From: Saururus chinensis
Lineage: Eukaryota > Streptophyta > Magnoliopsida > Piperales > Saururaceae
Direction of reading: 5' to 3'
Assembly (NCBI GenBank): GCA_035235625.1
Contig: CP141143.1
Span: 22,861,092-22,925,091 of the forward strand
DNA: 64,000 bases
Notes under the pieces: generated by a model
The model's database searches: none
What the model saw: only the letters and a program-made list of their open reading frames with translations
What the model was told of the DNA's origin: nothing
Position numbers and translations under genes: made by a program
In this document: positions 46,125-57,500 of the stretch, piece by piece
Numbering within the stretch: the stretch's first letter is position 1
Layout: each line of letters begins with the position of its first letter

Positions 46125-46740
46125 AACAAGAAGAGACTTTGCCCATTGCCCTCGAGCATCGAAGAAAGAAAAGTGGCCTGGAGCAAGAGGGGGATTTGTC
46201 CTCTGTTATCGGGCCACGACGAGAGAAATGGCTCAGAATAGGGGAAACTTTGTCCTCCATCGAAAAGCCACAAAGTGAGAGAAGCATCCCCGGATTAAAG
46301 GGAGGTTCTATCTGCAGCTCACAAGCTTAGAAAGATGAAAGAATCTCCGAGTAAGGAGATGCTTTGTTCGTCGCATGTGGGTACAAAAAGTGAGAAGTGT
46401 CTCTGAATAAGAGGATGTTTTGTCCATCGACTGCGGGCACGGAAAGTGAGAAGTGTCTCCGAGTAAGGGGATGTTCTGTTCGTCGCGTACAGGTACGAAA
46501 AATGAGAAGCATTTTCGAGTAAGGGGATGTTTTGTCCATCGCCTATGGCACAAAAAGTGAGAAACGTCTCCAAAAAAGGGGATGTTCTGTCTGTTACCTA
46601 CGGGGCACAATAAGTGTGGAGCGTTTATGGAACAAGAAGAGGCTTCGTCTACAGTCTTCGAACCTAAAGGAGAGGACTCCTTAAAGGAAGGAGCAACTTT
46701 GAATGTCGTTACTTCCGAAACTATAGGGGAGTAAACATTA
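46125..46740. repeat. Minisatellite, 56-bp period
   Basis: A GATGYTYTGTYCRTCG marker recurs at 46358, 46414, 46470, 46526 and 46581, 55 to 56 bp apart. More degenerate units to the left (46302, 46243, 46193) carry CTTTGTCC-like text. Each unit also has a GTGAGAAGTGTCTCCGA-like run. Since 56 is not a multiple of three, the minus-strand frames across it are chance. Confidence 0.85.
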
Positions 46741-46754
46741 TTGATCTTCTCATT

Positions 46755-46865
46755 TAATATATGATTATATGAATATATGTGCTACTTAAGATATATGATT
46801 ATATAAATATATGTGCTACTTAAGATATATGATTATATGAATACATGTGCTACTTAAGATATATG
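46755..46865. repeat. 34-bp tandem repeat, about three copies
   Basis: ATATATGATTATATGAATAT followed by ATGTGCTACTTAAG occurs three times with single-base changes. Confidence 0.85.
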
Positions 46866-47074
46866 TTATACTCTGATCCAATGTGTTATAATATGCTTTG
46901 CTTCGATCTAATATGATCCAATAAACTCTGAAATACTCTATTTTGATCTGATATACTCCAATCTAATTTGATATGATTGGACGGAATTTGATATGATACG
47001 ATGAGATATGATGTGATCCAATATGCTTTGTTGTGTTCAATTAGATGTGTAATTTTGTTGATTTGTTAGCTTCC

Positions 47075-47200
47075 CTTTAACTAATGATTTATGAGATTTC
47101 TATCTAACACCAATGATTTAAGAGATTTCTATCTAGCTCTGATGATTTATGAGATTTTTGTCTAATTCAATGATTTATGAGATTTCAATTTAACACCAAA
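47075..47200. repeat. Short tandem repeat, about 31-35-bp unit, four copies
   Basis: AATGATTTATGAGATTTCTA with TCTAACACC-like text recurs four times with small changes. Confidence 0.7.
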
Positions 47201-47259
47201 TGATGTACTTAAATATAAGGATATAAATTTTTTAACGTGTATAATTTTATGATGTCTGA

Positions 47260-49300
47260 TGTATGTAATAGTCATTAGGCAGAACTACGTTCGAATCCGA
47301 TCTTATTTGAATAAAATCGTAGATGATATCCAATAGTATATAAGCAACAAACGACAAGGCAACATTAGCCCAATCTAAATTAATTATAAATATATGCTTT
47401 ATTCTAGTATATGTACAGGGAAGTTTCAAAGCTTCGTAATGTGCAGATGGACAATATCTCTCACACACAAATGATATTTCTTTGTTTAATGAATAAAATT
47501 TTTATTCGAGATTTCTGGACCCCTACTCGATCAAGATATTACAACATATGAGTTATATACATTCATGTGCTTGAATTTGTTTAGCCCTAGCCCTGCAAAT
47601 GAGTGCAATGGGCCTTTGTTTATTACTAATATGCTTGAATTATGTTGGTGTTGTCTATTAAGACTTATGTAAGCCCATATTATTTATGTTTACTTACTCT
47701 AATACACATGTTTTGTGTTGATTTCTTAGTATTGTATTGCTAAACTTAGATCAATGAAGATTAATCAAAAGAGATTAGTTGGTTTCGGATTGGGGGGAGA
47801 ACATCTAATCAAGATAAGAGTAAAACACCCTCAATGGGGTTTGGGACCGGTTCATCCCTCAATGGGGTTTGAGACCGGTTCATTAAGTGAATAGGGCCCT
47901 AACATAGAATTTTACCTTGGTTAATGAACTCAGGTAGTTATGAGAGTTTACCCTAGTCTCATGGAGACTAACAAGGTTTAAGATGTTATTTGGGTCATAG
48001 CTCATTTGATGAGCTATTTATTGGGTTGATTTACAATGTGAAGAGGACCAAATTAGTTGGACAAATACTTGACTGGATAAAAATAATCTGAGTATAAGTT
48101 TTGAATATTTGGGGAGTCAGTGGTCATAAAACCTTAGGTTGTTATGAGCTATATTATTTATATATTTGAAGACATTCCTCCCATACTTGGGAGGGTGGAG
48201 ATTGTGATACTTGTATATTTTCTTCAGTGCCATAACAATTTGGGTATTGGCCAGCAAGGTCTTTACTACGGGTCTTTCGCAATCTTCATAGGACTATATA
48301 GTATGTACAAAAAGTGGAGTTGCATAAGCATAATTAAAGGCTTGTATTTCTTGCCAATTTGTGTATATGAGGATAGTTGGGATCCGCTTCTCTAGATTCA
48401 TGGTAGACTATTGAGAGCCCTAGGGATTTGGGTCAAACTGTTGTTTAAGCAGTCTACTCTAATGTTAGAGTTAGGTATTTGGGGATTTCTTCAATTGAAC
48501 ATATATTTATATTATGTTCCTATTTTCTTACATTGAGATTGTAGTGTATTAACCTTTATCGTGAGTTATATTATGTTAAACCTAAAGTTGGGTTAGAACA
48601 ACAAATGATAGTTAGTAACATGTGTCATTTTAGTTGGTATATGATATGTTTGTCTGTCTAAGGCTTTATATATGATTATTATTTATTGAACAAGGGTTGT
48701 GAGATAAATATATTATTAATGCTATTGATTGTTAATTAGAACAAATGAAATGATTAAATGACTTGCATAAAATGTAGGTTGATTGAAAATACTTAAGTAT
48801 TGTATGTTTGATGCTATGCTTATTTAGGTACTATAGTTCATAGGCAGAACTATATCTAGATCTGATATTGTTGGAGTAACATTTGAGATGTTGTCTGATA
48901 AGTGCATAGACAACTAACATTGATAGATATTGGCATGATCTAAGAAACATTAATAAATTCTTTTGCTATTTTGGAAACTCTTTTTTTGGGGGCGGAGAGA
49001 TTCTGTTGTTGTTTGGTTAGTTGCAAGTTCTTTAGGCGGGGACTCGTAAGACTAGGACAAGCAAATATGATATACAGTTCATCGTTTTTTTAAATTAAGT
49101 GTAGATTTGGCATGAGAGTCAACTAAGTTATTTATTTTTAAACTGATGACAGATTTGTACTTAGATAGATAGACTATTCTTTATAAAAGATTTGTAATAC
49201 TATCATATTATTTGATATTCGTATTTGTGAACCCCAGTCATCATGATCTAGATATTTAATCGAATGATTTGTTTTGCTTTAGGAAAGAAAAAAAGTTCCC
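47260..49300. other. Region with diverged direct repeats, no supported gene
   Basis: TCATTAGGCAGAACTACG at about 47273 resembles TCATAGGCAGAACTATAT at about 48839, with related sequence following for about 100 bp. CCCCTACTCGATCAAGATATT near 47520 resembles CCCAGTCATCATGATCTAGATATT near 49232. The pair may be LTRs of an old element. CAATGGGGTTTGRGACCGG is a short local repeat (47832 and 47864). Confidence 0.4.
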
Positions 49301-49818
49301 ATGACTTACCATTCATGTTATTTAAAAATTTGGGTCGCGACAAATTATGTAATTTGAAACTTGCTATATGTTATATTTGTGTTTGTTACTACAATTTCCC
49401 CTATTCAATATTCCAAATACTCATTACCCCTTAGACCTTATGTGGCCTAGTGAGGCATAGTGTGTAAGAAGAGCATGGGAGCTTTCAAGGAAATAATGAG
49501 GATCTACTACTGCACTCGTAGGTTTAAGATATTTTATTACTTTTTATATGGCTCAAGAAACATTGTTTATATTATCTTTTCATATTTGTACATATAGACA
49601 GAATATTTTATGGAAAAGAAAGCTTTTATATTATGGTTATGGTTAATCCTCTTCATCTCGGTAAGCTCTAAATTAATTTTGTATTTAAAAACACAACATA
49701 ATTATGAACACATTAGCTCTCGTAAACTTCTAAACTAAAAAGGTTAGCTCCTGTTGTTGAAATCCCTTGGTTGTGAACTTCTTGCACAACATCTATTATT
49801 CAAGGCTGTGGAAAGCCT

Positions 49819-49823
49819 ATTAT
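49819..49823 (+). repeat. Left 5-bp target site duplication ATTAT
   Basis: Directly precedes the TG end of LTR copy D; the exact copy is at 53215-53219. Confidence 0.8.
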
Positions 49824-52800
49824 TGTAAGATCCCTGATCTTAAATCGGTTTTTGGTTTTCTTTAATTGTCGGTTATTGTGAGATTAACACGTTTCCTGAT
49901 TTATTCAATGGTTTTATGAATAAGTGGCATTTGTGATGGTTTTAACCAAAATCAACTTTAAGATTAGTGGTTTTAAGTGATTTTAAATCAAATGTGAATT
50001 TTTGAGATTTTTCTGAATTTTTACTATTTTTCCAAAAATTAGGGTTTTGGCGGGACCCCTGTGGGCCCCACCGTTGAAATTTTGGTTTTTGGGTCAAATG
50101 GACCTAGACATCTACCTAAGGTTATACAAAAATTTTCAGAATTTTCTTAGGCTTAATTAGTACTTAAATTTGTAAAATACCTATTTTTAGCCTACTTTTC
50201 ATATTTACACCCCATAACTTACCCATATATACCTCAACCCTTACTATAAAAGGGCAAACCTGAGCCATTTCCATTTTTGGGAATAGGCTGAGGAGGGAGG
50301 TCTAGCCTAATCCCCAATTAGGCCCGAATTAGAAGTCGATTAAGGTAAGCCTACTCCAATTAAGCACTAAACCCTAGTTTCTTCTTAATCTTTTCCAAAT
50401 CTACCATTTCCCCTTATTTCAATTCGTTTTTAGACATAAAAAACTATTGATTTGTATTTTACTACAAACCCTAGCTTTCGAAATTCAATTTTTATAATCA
50501 ATAAGCCCTAGATCTAAGTTTTAATTAGGGATTTTCATTGGTAAATCGATTTTTAATGGAGTTTAATTCAAACTCAATGTGTTTTTAAGGTTTTCAAGAT
50601 GGGTGACTCTCCAATCCAAGCTTAATCAAGTGCTAAGGTAATGGACCTTCGAGATTTCAGTTTATCCATGGTAAAACTCTTGATTTTTTGCTTATTTTGA
50701 ATAGAGTTGCTTGATTTGGTGTGTTAATGGCATGATTAGAAAATGGAATTATTTAATCTCGATTTCTTAGAGTTTTGCATTATTATGATATGGTTTAACA
50801 TTCTGGAAGTCAAGAAGGACTTTTGATGATAATTAGGGTGTCAGATGTGGATTTGAAGTGTTATCAATGGTGTTTCGGTTTGGATTTGCGAAAGGAAGAA
50901 GATGGTTCAATTCTGCCTTGTTGGCGTTCGAACGGCAACACTGCCGGAACGATAATTTTCCAGTTCAGCCAATCAAACGGCCTGCTAGGCGTTCGAACGG
51001 CCAAACTGTGAATTTCAAATTTTTACGTTTAGCCGATCGAACAGCCTGAAGGGCGTTCGAACGGCTACACAGTAAAATTGTATGTTGTGCATATGATGTT
51101 TATTTTTATGATTCCACTTTAACTTGCCAATTTTATATGAATGTGGAGTGTTTTAAGCTATATTATGCTACTGGAAGGGCATGCTATTGAGGTTATGGAG
51201 TTGAGATATATGCTTAGAGATTTGTGAAATAACTTATGTTTTGTGGCATGATGTTGGAATTGTCATCTTGAAATTGTGAATGGTTGATTCCCTATGGTTA
51301 AGCATATTTTCAGTAGGAATACAACCTATTATTGGACTGATTTGTCATGATAGAGTGTGGTTAGTTGGTGTGTGAATGTTGGTGAATGCCATGACTCAAT
51401 GATGAAATGAATGATTTTATATGTGTTTAGCCTTTGTGGTTGAGTTTTGAATTGAGATACGGTTTCAACGATTCTTCTCTTTTGATTTCCACTGAAATTC
51501 ATGATTTGATGTTAATTTACATGTGTAGTGTAGTAGTAAGTTAATTTTCAAGCATGTTGAAATGCATTGAGTGAAGTACTTCTACTAGTTACACACACAC
51601 ATGTGGGGGTTAAATGATGATGTTGAAGCTTGATATTACGATTATGAATGATGCATTAGGGGCTGATGAGAGCACTTATCATGGATTAGGATTCATGTAT
51701 GCCTTGCCCACGTATGTATCATGCTGCATGCATCATGAAAATGGATTTCCAGTTGAGGCTTCATCGATGTTAATCGAACTTGACCGATTGGATGCAATGT
51801 GGTGAAATTGTGTGCCGGATTGATCGGTCATGGATTAATCGTAAGTTGATTGGTTCGAAAGGACATGTTTTGATTTGTGTTCCGGTGTGGAACGAGCGCA
51901 CTCCCCGGGTTGAGTCTAGTTAAATGGAGTTAAGTAGGGATGAGTTGTGTACTTGTCTTGTGGATTGAGATTATGTATGATTCGCTGGACCCTGAGAATC
52001 CAGCTGGTTTGTCCAAGTGCACCGGCTTACTAGGTGTTGTTGCTTATGACTTTAGTCTTGACAAGCAGGGTTGCCCGAGAGTTTAGACTTGATGAGCAAG
52101 AGTTGCTCGAAGGCATTGGCCTTGAGGAGCAGGAGTTGCTCTTAGGCGTTGGCCTTGAGGAGCATGTCTATTTGATAAGTGTTTGCTCGAGGGCTCTGGC
52201 CTTGAAGAGCAGGTTTATTATCTATGGGTATGGACTTGCATGTTAGACTAGTGTGCGTGTGTGACACTTATACATGCATGATGAATGAGAATGTTGATGC
52301 ATGATGGAATATGTATGTTAGAGATACATTCATGCAAGTTATTATGATGTGATGCATGAGGAAATATGTATGTTAAGGATACATTCATGCAGGTTGATTA
52401 TGATACGATGCACGAGGGAATATGTATGTTAGAGATACATTCATGCAGGTTGTTATGATATGATGCATGATGGAATATGTATGTTAGAGATACATTCATG
52501 CAGGTTGATTATGATATGATGCATGAGAGAACATGTACGTTAGAGATACATTCATGCAGGTTGTTATGATGTAAATGATATTATGTAGATCATGCACTAT
52601 GATACAGTTTTAGGTGATGTGTGTGTGATCAGGAAATGATGCAGCTTGCCAATATTTGATCTGATTGATTATATTGCTATGCTGTCGTATTTTCGATGTT
52701 GATAGTGATATTAAAAACCATTGCTGAGTTTGTTAAACTTACCCCTCTTTCTTGTGTTTTGTTTTGGGGCTACGTGGTGCGACATGTAGATGGACAGGAT

Positions 52801-53214
52801 CTCCTCTTTGAGGAAAGGTCGGAGATGACTTGGATGTAAATCGTGGAGATCGTTGTGTGACTCAATTTCCTTTGGTTTTATGTTTTATGTTTAGGACCTT
52901 TGTGTAGGGTTCTTTGTTGTTTTGGATTTATGTTACATTTTACAGTTTTGATGCTTATGACTTATTTTGAGCCGGTGTGGGCTTTAGTTAACTAAGCATG
53001 TGAGTTTGAGATTAGTTGTTTATTTTGTGATAAACAACACTCTTTCTTTCATTCTTATTTACTCTTGCTCAAAGGATTGTGCGTACTCCGTAATTTTATT
53101 AATCGCCCGTAGTTAGGGTTAAGTCTTCTGCTAGATCGTTTCTCAATTTTCCCTTCGTCGCCCCCGTGCGCTTGACCAGGTTCGGCTCGGGTCGGGCATC
53201 ACCGGTGCGTGACA
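49824..53214 (+). mobile_element. Intact 3.39-kb solo LTR (copy D) of a long-LTR retrotransposon
   Basis: It runs from TGTAAGATCCC to GGTGCGTGACA, flanked on both sides by ATTAT. There is no internal region and no second LTR, so a full element probably recombined between its LTRs. It contains the GCGGGACCCC..GGGCCCCACC block at about 50052, the palindrome cluster with CGTTCGAACGGC (50925-51065), a repeat slot at about 52060-52215 (TTGCTCGAGG..GGCCTTGAGGAGCA) and the 54-58-bp array (about 52270-52575). The length and the 5-bp duplication suit a chromovirus-like Ty3/gypsy element with long LTRs (Tekay/Del type), but no protein remains to prove it. Confidence 0.85.
52270..52575 (+). repeat. 54-58-bp tandem array inside LTR copy D
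   Basis: ATGTTAGAGATACATTCATG followed by CAGGTT and ATGATGCATGA-type text repeats about five times. Confidence 0.85.
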
Positions 53215-53219
53215 ATTAT
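53215..53219 (+). repeat. Right 5-bp target site duplication ATTAT
   Basis: Exact partner of 49819-49823. Confidence 0.8.
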
Positions 53220-54512
53220 CATACCTAATTAATTGGCCGCAACCTCCCTCCCATAGAAGTAATAATGAAGGAACAAGTGTAAGATGGAATCGATAACATA
53301 CGTGGTTGTCTGGTTGCATATCAACATGAAAAAAAAGGAGGCAGCAATGCTTAAAATTGAAGGGTGTGAGTGTTCTAAAGAAGTTGAAGAAGAAGCTACA
53401 ATTGAAATGAGAAGAGATGAACAAGATGAGAAGGGAAGAAAGACTCTCATACTACAAAAATTGAAGTTTTTTTATAATACATGAAAGATTTTATGACTTC
53501 ACCTATTCAATGTCAGTTAAAAAAGCACATCTATTCTACATTAAAGGTTAGTTGACGGGGCATTTGTGTTCTCTATTCATAATGGTACATTGTTATATTA
53601 ACACGTAGCTATATATGGAGGTAAGTTCAGAAAATTCGTACATATATAAAGATGTGAATAAAAGATGGATGCAATATTTTCAATAGAGAAGTTCCATATC
53701 ATTTATGTTTGTTGCCCCCCAATCGTTTTAATTTTTGTTCACTTTGGGCACGAAATTGAACCCTCTCCCATATAAAAATGAATTGAAAGGGATCCAAATA
53801 AATGGTTAAGATTTTGATATCTCTTAAGAATATAGATAAAGAAATCCATATGAATATATGATGCTTCAAGATTTTTTTCAACTGCAAAATTATGTTAAAA
53901 AAATATTTTCATGTCACTTACCATGACCACAATGCATGACCAATATAAATGAATATATGGAGGAGAAAAACTTAAGAATTTTTGGATTCAATTCCTCAAA
54001 TTCTATCTTACCACTTCGTTGGTGAAGTGACGTGGTATTGTTGGTCACCAAGCCTTCATGCTAGATAAACCTAAGAAAAAACTGAAGAGCCAAAAAATTA
54101 AGAACCAAGTTTTTTCTAGAGACCATGACCGGGTTCTTCTTCCGGTCTGGTCTACCGGTGAACCGCTCTAGCTTCGGAAAAATCGAAAAAGGGCAACACA
54201 TAAAACCATGCAGTCTACCTCACAAAAAGGAACATGGAAAAGACAAAAAGAGTGATGTTACGCGCGCTCGCTCTCAAGAACGCTTGCTGTACGAACGCCA
54301 TGATCAAGGTCCCCAATGCCCAAACCGGGGGGCCCCTCTTCCTACAGTGTGGCGCGCGTACAGAGAGCGTTCCTAGTGAGCGGTCTCAGAGATAATAACC
54401 AAAATAGAAAACAAACCGCAGGCCTTGGGCGGGAGAGACTCTTCCTTTCCCTCTCAAACCACACCGCTGCTCCTCTCCCTCCGCCCGATCTCCCGCCGCG
54501 TCCTTCGCAGCT
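53220..54512. other. Upstream region of the DDR4-like gene
   Basis: AT-rich to about 54120, then GC-rich sequence with CGCGCGCTCGCTC and CTCT-rich leader text that should contain the promoter and 5' UTR. No clear TATA box. Small frames here are not convincing. Confidence 0.45.
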
Positions 54513-57500
54513 ATGGCTGCAACGCCCAGGAGGGCAAGGCGTCGCGCCCCGCCGGAGGATTCCGTCGTCATTATCGACGACTCGGGCGATGACACCCCGT
54601 CGGAGTTGTCGCTCCACGTTCTGAACCTCCGCAAATGCTGGGAGCTGGCCTCCGTTCTTAACTTTTGGCAGGTAGGGTTCCGACGAGTATATGCGAGTCT
54701 CTTTTAGGGTTTTCGGTTTTCAAGGATTTTTTGACGCTTGAGATTGTTGTTTTACTTGTTAGGTTGCTTTTTTCCTTCTTTTTTGCTTGTTTGTTGGGGA
54801 ATGCAGGTGTTTCGTCCGGTGATTCAGAGTGGCATGGAGGTGTCGGCGGAGGAGATAGAGGAAGCTCTGGTCATGTCTAATGAGACTTTGGCCAAGCTAC
54901 ACATTGCCCTTTTAAAGGTTTTTCTTTTTTTGCTCTCTGTCCTTTGACTTCCTTTTGTTTGTTGTAAGCTTGCATGAAGTTCATTTGAACGTCGTATTTA
55001 GTTCAACGCTTTGTGGGTGTCATTTCTACGTTACTGATTTCTCAGATGCTGAAAAGGTTTTGCATCCACTTAGCTGCTAATCATGTTACGCGGTCTACTT
55101 TCCTTTCATGTTAATGTTCCCTCTTTGAATGACCTTAACATTATTGTTTGAATTCCTCACATCCTTTTGTGTTCAGTGAATTTTTGTTTCAGGGTGGTGA
55201 ATTTTTTTCTCTTCTTTATTGTTTGTAATTCCATCATCTTAATTCTTCTTTGTGATCCTATATTTATTCAGCATATCTCTGGTGATTAGAAGAAAAAAAT
55301 ATCTGCTTTGATCGTTTTTCTTCTCACCACCACATGATTGGGGCTAGACTACACGCATGAAACCTTGATCCGATCCTACCCTGAGGCATGACATATACCT
55401 TCGGGTTTTTGTTTTACGATAGGAAATCTTCTCCAAATATTCGGTATGGCATGTGGATCACATTGCGTGATTGCTTTACGATCTTTTCCATATTGAGCGT
55501 CTGCATCTTCAGTTCACGCATTGCTAAGTTGGTTCACGTTCTCCTCGTTCCTAAAGATACTATGGCATTCTCTTTCTTCCTGCACTCTTCTTATCTATAG
55601 GCGTCTTTCTTCTTGGGCTTGCTGCCTAATACATGGGCTATTTGTTAAGAGTACATTATTTCATGTCAGCTTGGCATGTAAATTCTCATCTAAGTGTCAC
55701 AATTAGAAGTTTATGTTGTTGTTCCTTTCAATTTGGTTCACCTTGCTAATCTTAATTAAGATTACGAACTGCATATTTCAAAAGGTGTAAGTCTGAAAAG
55801 CTTTTTTAAGATGTTCAATAAGCTCTAATGTTGCACAAATAAGGAGTATGCAAAATAGTACCTTTCTGCTACAAGTGAGCCATGTTCATTGATTACACGT
55901 GCTATGCACTATTTTATTATTGAATGCTTTTTTTGAGCTGATTAATGAATAAACTAATTGTTTATTTTGTTAACTTTCCCAAGGAAGCTGGCTTATTGTA
56001 GATATTCTGCTTATGAGAATATCAGTGCTGTGAAATCTGAATTATTAGCTTTTACATTCTTCAATACATGACTGCATTTTATTATGATATGAAGTATGAA
56101 CATTCAGTTTTTGGCCCTGTTTTTAACAGAGAAGTGATATACTTGTCTCAGGGGATACCACCTTTAAACAAAAGCTTAAAGGATCCTGATGGGTGGGTTT
56201 TGGTGCTATCCAAGAAACTTGCCCCATGGTGGCCATGGGTCCGTTCTTTCGTCTGCTATCAGTATGGCCCTTTTATCTACTGTTAGGTTTGACCCATTTG
56301 CTCATACCGCAGGTAGCTGAAGGACAATATCCCTTTGTCACTGCTCATAGGTATGGTAGGAGGACTCAAACTTTTAGCACTCATGATTAGAAAATGCAAG
56401 TGGAGACCATAATGAGAACTCAATCTTTTTGCAGAGCGGAGTTGTCTAAATACAAAGATTTTGATCCTAAAACTCGTTTACTGATACTTAAAGCACTCTG
56501 TGAAATTCGTGCACTTGTAAATAACCAGACCTTGTCTTTTTATTATGTTCAAGTTTATATGTCTGTATTTTACTAGATAAATGATTTATATTGCTAACTA
56601 ATTTTTTTCCTTGTCATTTCCTCCACTGAAAAGACAACAACATACATATTGCTCATTGTTTCCTGTAAAGGTTAATCGTCAATTTTCAGAAATATAAGCA
56701 GGCTATACTAGAATTGTTGTTTTGTTTTATCTTTTGTAAAACCATTTTGATGCAGGCTCCTTGGTTGTAGTAAAACATTCAAACTCATTACCAGCCACCG
56801 CTAAAAGTTTTCAAACTTTTTAGTTGTTATTAGGGACCCTTCTTTGAGGAATCCTGACAGAGAAATACTTGTAGAGGAAAAAAGGGAGTTAGTATGTTCC
56901 AAGGTTTGCCATCTTGGATGTTGTGAGATGTTGGATGGAAAGGGGGATCTTTGAGAGATTGGGAATCTCTTTCAATCTCATATATCACATAATTTCAGGA
57001 TAGCAGGCATAAATGAACACCTAAGTTAGCATCAATTACATATTAAGATTATGTAATACCTGCCAAATATGCATATATTACATATATTCTCCATGGATTG
57101 CATACCACGTGTAAATTTATGTACATATTGCAAAAATGTAGAAGGGACTATGTAATTGTTTGTAAATATAGATATTTTAGTCCTAAATTTAGGAAACTAC
57201 AAGAAAGAACTAATTTATGTGATTAACGTGAAATTGGAGAGGATATCTGCTCTCCTTAGGAATCTATCTAGCCTCCTTAATGGAACAAAGATCTTATTGA
57301 GATTTTGTTGCCCAAACCGAGGCCACCATTCTCATGTGGATGTTATCAAAGTCCATTAGTAAAATATTTAACTTTTTTCCTTATTAATTGAAATATATTA
57401 TGGCAGAGAGGAGACAATCTTTTGGAGAAGAGGCACTAATTTGAGTCGAGAGTCCTTGATTAACTACTTCTAGGTCAGCTAATTGTGCCTTTTTGTGCTA

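Noticed and set aside
46308..46610. Minus-strand repetitive frames in the 56-bp array
   Set aside because: The period is not a multiple of three, so the repeated peptide shifts frame with each unit; openness is chance.
47281..47310. CGTTCGAATCC resembling a tRNA T-loop
   Set aside because: No acceptor stem or anticodon arm can be folded around it.
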